Source of the DNA: Mycolicibacter sinensis
GTDB lineage: Bacteria > Actinomycetota > Actinomycetes > Mycobacteriales > Mycobacteriaceae
DNA: 44,519 nucleotides
Reading direction: 5' to 3'
Assembly: GCF_001667945.1 (NCBI RefSeq)
Contig: NZ_LZJK01000146.1
Location: forward strand, 1-44,519
How positions within the stretch are numbered: the stretch's first letter is position 1; every line of letters begins with the position of its first letter. The notes beneath the pieces are model-generated. The model saw nothing but the letters and a program-made list of their open reading frames with translations, searched no databases and had not been told where the DNA came from. Positions 42,346 to 44,519 of the stretch are shown here, in pieces. Position numbers and translations under genes: made by a program.

Positions 42346-42735
42346 TCAGTGCCTGGCGTGAGCGATGACCTCCGCCGGCGTGCCGCACGCCTTTTCGTCA
42401 CTGATCGACGGCCAGCGGCCGGGCATGCCGGATCGATCCGGTTCGTCGCTGCCGGCTTCCGGCAGGTCGATCGGGTGGCTGCCCGCGAAATCGATGACGC
42501 GCTGGATCTCTTCCGGCGTGTAGCCGTTGTGGGCCTGGGTCAGTACGAAGTCGCTGTAGCTCACGCACAACGCCTGGTAGGCGGGTTTGATGGCGCTGGC
42601 GGCGGCATACTCGGTTTTGCTGTGGGTGACAAAAGCGAAGAAGGCCGCTATCGAAGCGGCCACCGCGGCGATTACCGCGGCAGCCGCCGTGACCCAATCT
42701 GACCAGCTGCGCCGAACACGTGTTTCTGCGGTCAT
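42346..42735 (-). CDS. Small single-pass membrane protein, unknown function
   Basis: A 129-residue protein with a short basic N-terminus (MTAETRVRRSWSD), one Ala-rich membrane segment (about 14-36) and a soluble tail of about 90 residues. The tail contains a lone Cys in ALCVSYSDF and another in EKACGTP, and a helix TPEEIQRVIDFAGSHP. I do not recognise a family. The ATG at 42735 lies 81 bases from the divergent tmk start; the end is 9 bases from the convergent secreted-protein stop. Coding support rests on amphipathic pattern, length and lack of a competing frame, so confidence is moderate. Confidence 0.65.
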   Translation of the reverse strand: MTAETRVRRSWSDWVTAAAAVIAAVAASIAAFFAFVTHSKTEYAAASAIKPAYQALCVSYSDFVLTQAHNGYTPEEIQRVIDFAGSHPIDLPEAGSDEPDRSGMPGRWPSISDEKACGTPAEVIAHARH

Positions 42736-42816
42736 GAGGTTCCCCCTGGATCGGTGGGTGTCAGCTTAGCGGTCAGCGGTACGCCGGAAGGTGGGAAACG
42801 TGAGTAGGCTGCCGCC

Positions 42817-43458
42817 GTGCTGATTGCGATCGAAGGTGTCGACGGCGCCGGCAAGAACACCTTGACCACGGGGCTGGAGGCCGCGTGGCGGGCCACCGGT
42901 CGCACGGTGGCCACGCTGGCGTTTCCGCGCTACGGCGACTCGGAGACCGCCGACCTGGCCGCCGAGGCGTTGCACGGCCAGCACGGCGACCTGGCGGATT
43001 CGGTGTACGCGATGGCGGTGTTGTTCGCGCTGGACCGCGCCGGGGCTCGGGCCGAGATTCGGCACCTGCTGCACCACCACGATGTCGTGCTGTTGGATCG
43101 CTACGTCGCCTCCAACGCCGCCTACAGCGCCGCCCGGCTACACCAAGACGCCGACGGGGAGATCGTGGACTGGGTGCACACGCTGGAGTTCGGCCGGTTC
43201 GGCCTGCCGGCGCCCGACTGGCAGGTGCTGCTCGACGTCCCCGCCGAGTTGGCCGCCCAGCGCGCCCGGACTCGCGAGACGCAGGACACCGCCCGCGCCC
43301 GCGACAGCTACGAGCGCGACGACGGCCTGCAGCGCCGCACCGCCGAGGTGTACCGCGCGCTGGCCCGGGCCGGGTTCGGGGGGCGGTGGCAGCTGGCCGG
43401 TCCGACGGTCTCAGCGGCCGAGCTGGCGGCCGATCTGTCCGCGCAAATGCGCGGGTAA
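42817..43458 (+). CDS. tmk: Thymidylate kinase Tmk
   Basis: A 213-residue dTMP kinase (H37Rv 214). P-loop GVDGAGKNT (about 7-15), the DR-x motif LLDRYVASNAAYSAAR (about 92-107) and the lid region RARTRETQDTARARDSYERDDGLQRR are present. The Asn in GKNT is characteristic of the mycobacterial enzyme. It begins with GTG 42817 and lies 52 bases before mtrA, keeping the H37Rv order sahH-tmk-mtrA-mtrB except for the two small genes inserted after sahH. Confidence 0.95.
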   Translation: MLIAIEGVDGAGKNTLTTGLEAAWRATGRTVATLAFPRYGDSETADLAAEALHGQHGDLADSVYAMAVLFALDRAGARAEIRHLLHHHDVVLLDRYVASNAAYSAARLHQDADGEIVDWVHTLEFGRFGLPAPDWQVLLDVPAELAAQRARTRETQDTARARDSYERDDGLQRRTAEVYRALARAGFGGRWQLAGPTVSAAELAADLSAQMRG

Positions 43459-43510
43459 AACCGCGAAACGCGCGTGTGGTAGCAGGCATTTGTCTCGATC
43501 TGATGACACC

Positions 43511-44197
43511 ATGTACGCCATGAGGCAAAGGATTCTCGTCGTCGATGACGACGCTTCGCTGGCCGAGATGCTCACCATCGTGCTCCGTGGGGAGGGTTTC
43601 GACACCGCGGTCGTCGGCGACGGCACCCAGGCGCTCACCGCGGTGCACGAGCTGCGGCCCGATCTGGTGCTGCTGGACCTGATGCTGCCCGGCATGAACG
43701 GCATCGACGTGTGCCGGGTGCTGCGGAAGGACTCCGGTGTGCCGATCGTGATGCTCACCGCCAAGACCGACACCGTCGATGTGGTGCTTGGGCTGGAGTC
43801 GGGTGCCGACGACTACATCATGAAGCCGTTCAAGCCCAAGGAGCTGGTGGCCCGGGTGCGGGCCCGGCTGCGCCGCAACGACGACGAGCCGGCCGAGATG
43901 CTCTCGATCGCTGACATCGACATCGACGTGCCGGCGCACAAGGTGAGCCGCGCCGGTGAGCAGATCTCCCTGACCCCGTTGGAGTTCGACCTGCTGGTGG
44001 CGTTGGCGCGCAAGCCCCGCCAGGTGTTTACTCGTGAAGTGCTCCTCGAACAGGTCTGGGGATACCGGCACCCGGCCGACACCCGGCTGGTCAACGTGCA
44101 CGTGCAGCGCCTGCGGGCCAAGGTGGAGCAAGACCCGGAGAACCCGACCGTGGTGCTGACCGTTCGAGGAGTGGGTTACAAGGCCGGACCTCCGTGA
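43511..44197 (+). CDS. mtrA: Response regulator MtrA
   Basis: A 228-residue OmpR/PhoB-type response regulator, the same length as H37Rv MtrA. The receiver domain has the acidic pocket VVDDDAS, the phosphorylated Asp56 in LLDLMLPG, Thr in MLTAKT and Lys in MKPFKPKE. The C-terminal winged helix (about 130-226) contains LTPLEFDLLVALARKPRQVFTREVLLEQVWG and RLVNVHVQRLRAKVE. MtrA controls cell division and wall genes and is essential in M. tuberculosis. I chose ATG 43511 (MYAMRQRIL); ATG 43520 is an alternative. It pairs with mtrB downstream. Confidence 0.96.
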   Translation: MYAMRQRILVVDDDASLAEMLTIVLRGEGFDTAVVGDGTQALTAVHELRPDLVLLDLMLPGMNGIDVCRVLRKDSGVPIVMLTAKTDTVDVVLGLESGADDYIMKPFKPKELVARVRARLRRNDDEPAEMLSIADIDIDVPAHKVSRAGEQISLTPLEFDLLVALARKPRQVFTREVLLEQVWGYRHPADTRLVNVHVQRLRAKVEQDPENPTVVLTVRGVGYKAGPP

Positions 44198-44275
44198 TCC
44201 CCACCGGGGAGCGGCTGCGGTGATCTTCGCGTCTTCGACGAGGCAGAGCGCCAGCGATGCTGAGGAGAAGCGCCA

Positions 44276-44519
44276 ATGATTTTCAGCTCCAGACGGCGCC
44301 CCCGGCGGTCGGGTCCGCTGCTGCTCGGCGTGAACACGCTGCGCCGCGCGGTGCAGGTCGCCTGGCGCCGGTCGCTGCAGCTGCGGGTCGTGGCGCTGAC
44401 GATGGGGCTGTCGGCCGCGGTCATCCTGGCGCTCGGATTCGTGTTGACCAGCCAGATCACCGACCGGGTGCTCGACGTCAAGGTGCGGGCGGCCACCGAG
44501 CAGATCGAGCGGGCCCGGG
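44276..44519 (+). CDS. mtrB: Sensor histidine kinase MtrB, N-terminal part only
   Basis: The first 81 residues of MtrB, cut by the right edge. A basic start (MIFSSRRRPRR) is followed by WRRSLQLRVVALT, a first membrane segment (about 41-58, MGLSAAVILALGFVLTS) and the start of the extracytoplasmic region QITDRVLDVKVRAATEQIERAR, all as in H37Rv MtrB. GAGGAGAAG precedes the ATG. The 78-base gap after mtrA fits one operon. Confidence 0.93.
   Translation, partial: MIFSSRRRPRRSGPLLLGVNTLRRAVQVAWRRSLQLRVVALTMGLSAAVILALGFVLTSQITDRVLDVKVRAATEQIERAR

Overview
The window is very GC-rich DNA from a mycobacterium or close relative. The evidence is a long run of genes in the order known from Mycobacterium tuberculosis H37Rv around Rv3245c-Rv3271c: mtrB, mtrA, tmk, sahH, the alkB-rubA-rubB-tetR set, manA, the pmmA-type manB, whiB2, fbiA-fbiB, the GDP-mannose pyrophosphorylase manB, wbbL, rmlD, an LCP ligase, ctpC-pacL1. 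F420 synthesis, WhiB, MtrAB and arabinogalactan linker genes point the same way. All names come from reading motifs and remembered family sequences; no database search was run.

Layout. (1) 1-7577 is a phosphate-uptake and kinase locus equivalent to Rv0931c-Rv0934. Leftward are pstS, pstB and a second pstS cut by the window edge; rightward are a PstS2-like lipoprotein and two tandem PknD-type receptor kinases, the first with a damaged kinase active site. (2) At about 7.6 kb the order jumps to the Rv3271c end of the second block: a CDF-like membrane protein, the metal pump CtpC with its small chaperone PacL1 behind a candidate operator, a TIGR03089 protein and the LCP ligase. (3) 13.4-25.1 kb is a cell-envelope sugar, cofactor and regulator block: rmlD-wbbL-manB (rhamnose linker and GDP-mannose), a small secreted protein, fbiA-fbiB-NUDIX (F420), whiB2, then pmmA, an isomerase-like protein and manA (mannose supply).

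(4) 25.1-37.9 kb lies between manA and alkB, where H37Rv has only two genes. It is accessory in character. It holds a CDF metal transporter coupled by a stop/start overlap to a lone Cas7u/Csb1-like protein, a giant LAL-type LuxR regulator, and a rightward cluster of methyltransferase, UbiX-like flavin prenyltransferase, UbiD-like decarboxylase, cis-CaaD-like tautomerase and luciferase-like oxidoreductase. Facing it are a thioesterase, an alpha/beta hydrolase and a membrane adenylate cyclase. (5) 38-44.5 kb returns to core order: alkane hydroxylase with two rubredoxins and a TetR regulator behind a palindromic candidate operator, sahH with a strong terminator, a Gly/His/Trp-rich secreted protein, a small membrane protein, tmk, mtrA and the start of mtrB.

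The best leads for something new are the orphan Csb1-like protein paired with a CDF transporter, the UbiX-UbiD-tautomerase-oxidoreductase cluster, which has no small decarboxylase D subunit, and the PknD-like probable pseudokinase beside an intact PknD. I saw no CRISPR array, insertion sequence, tRNA or rRNA.
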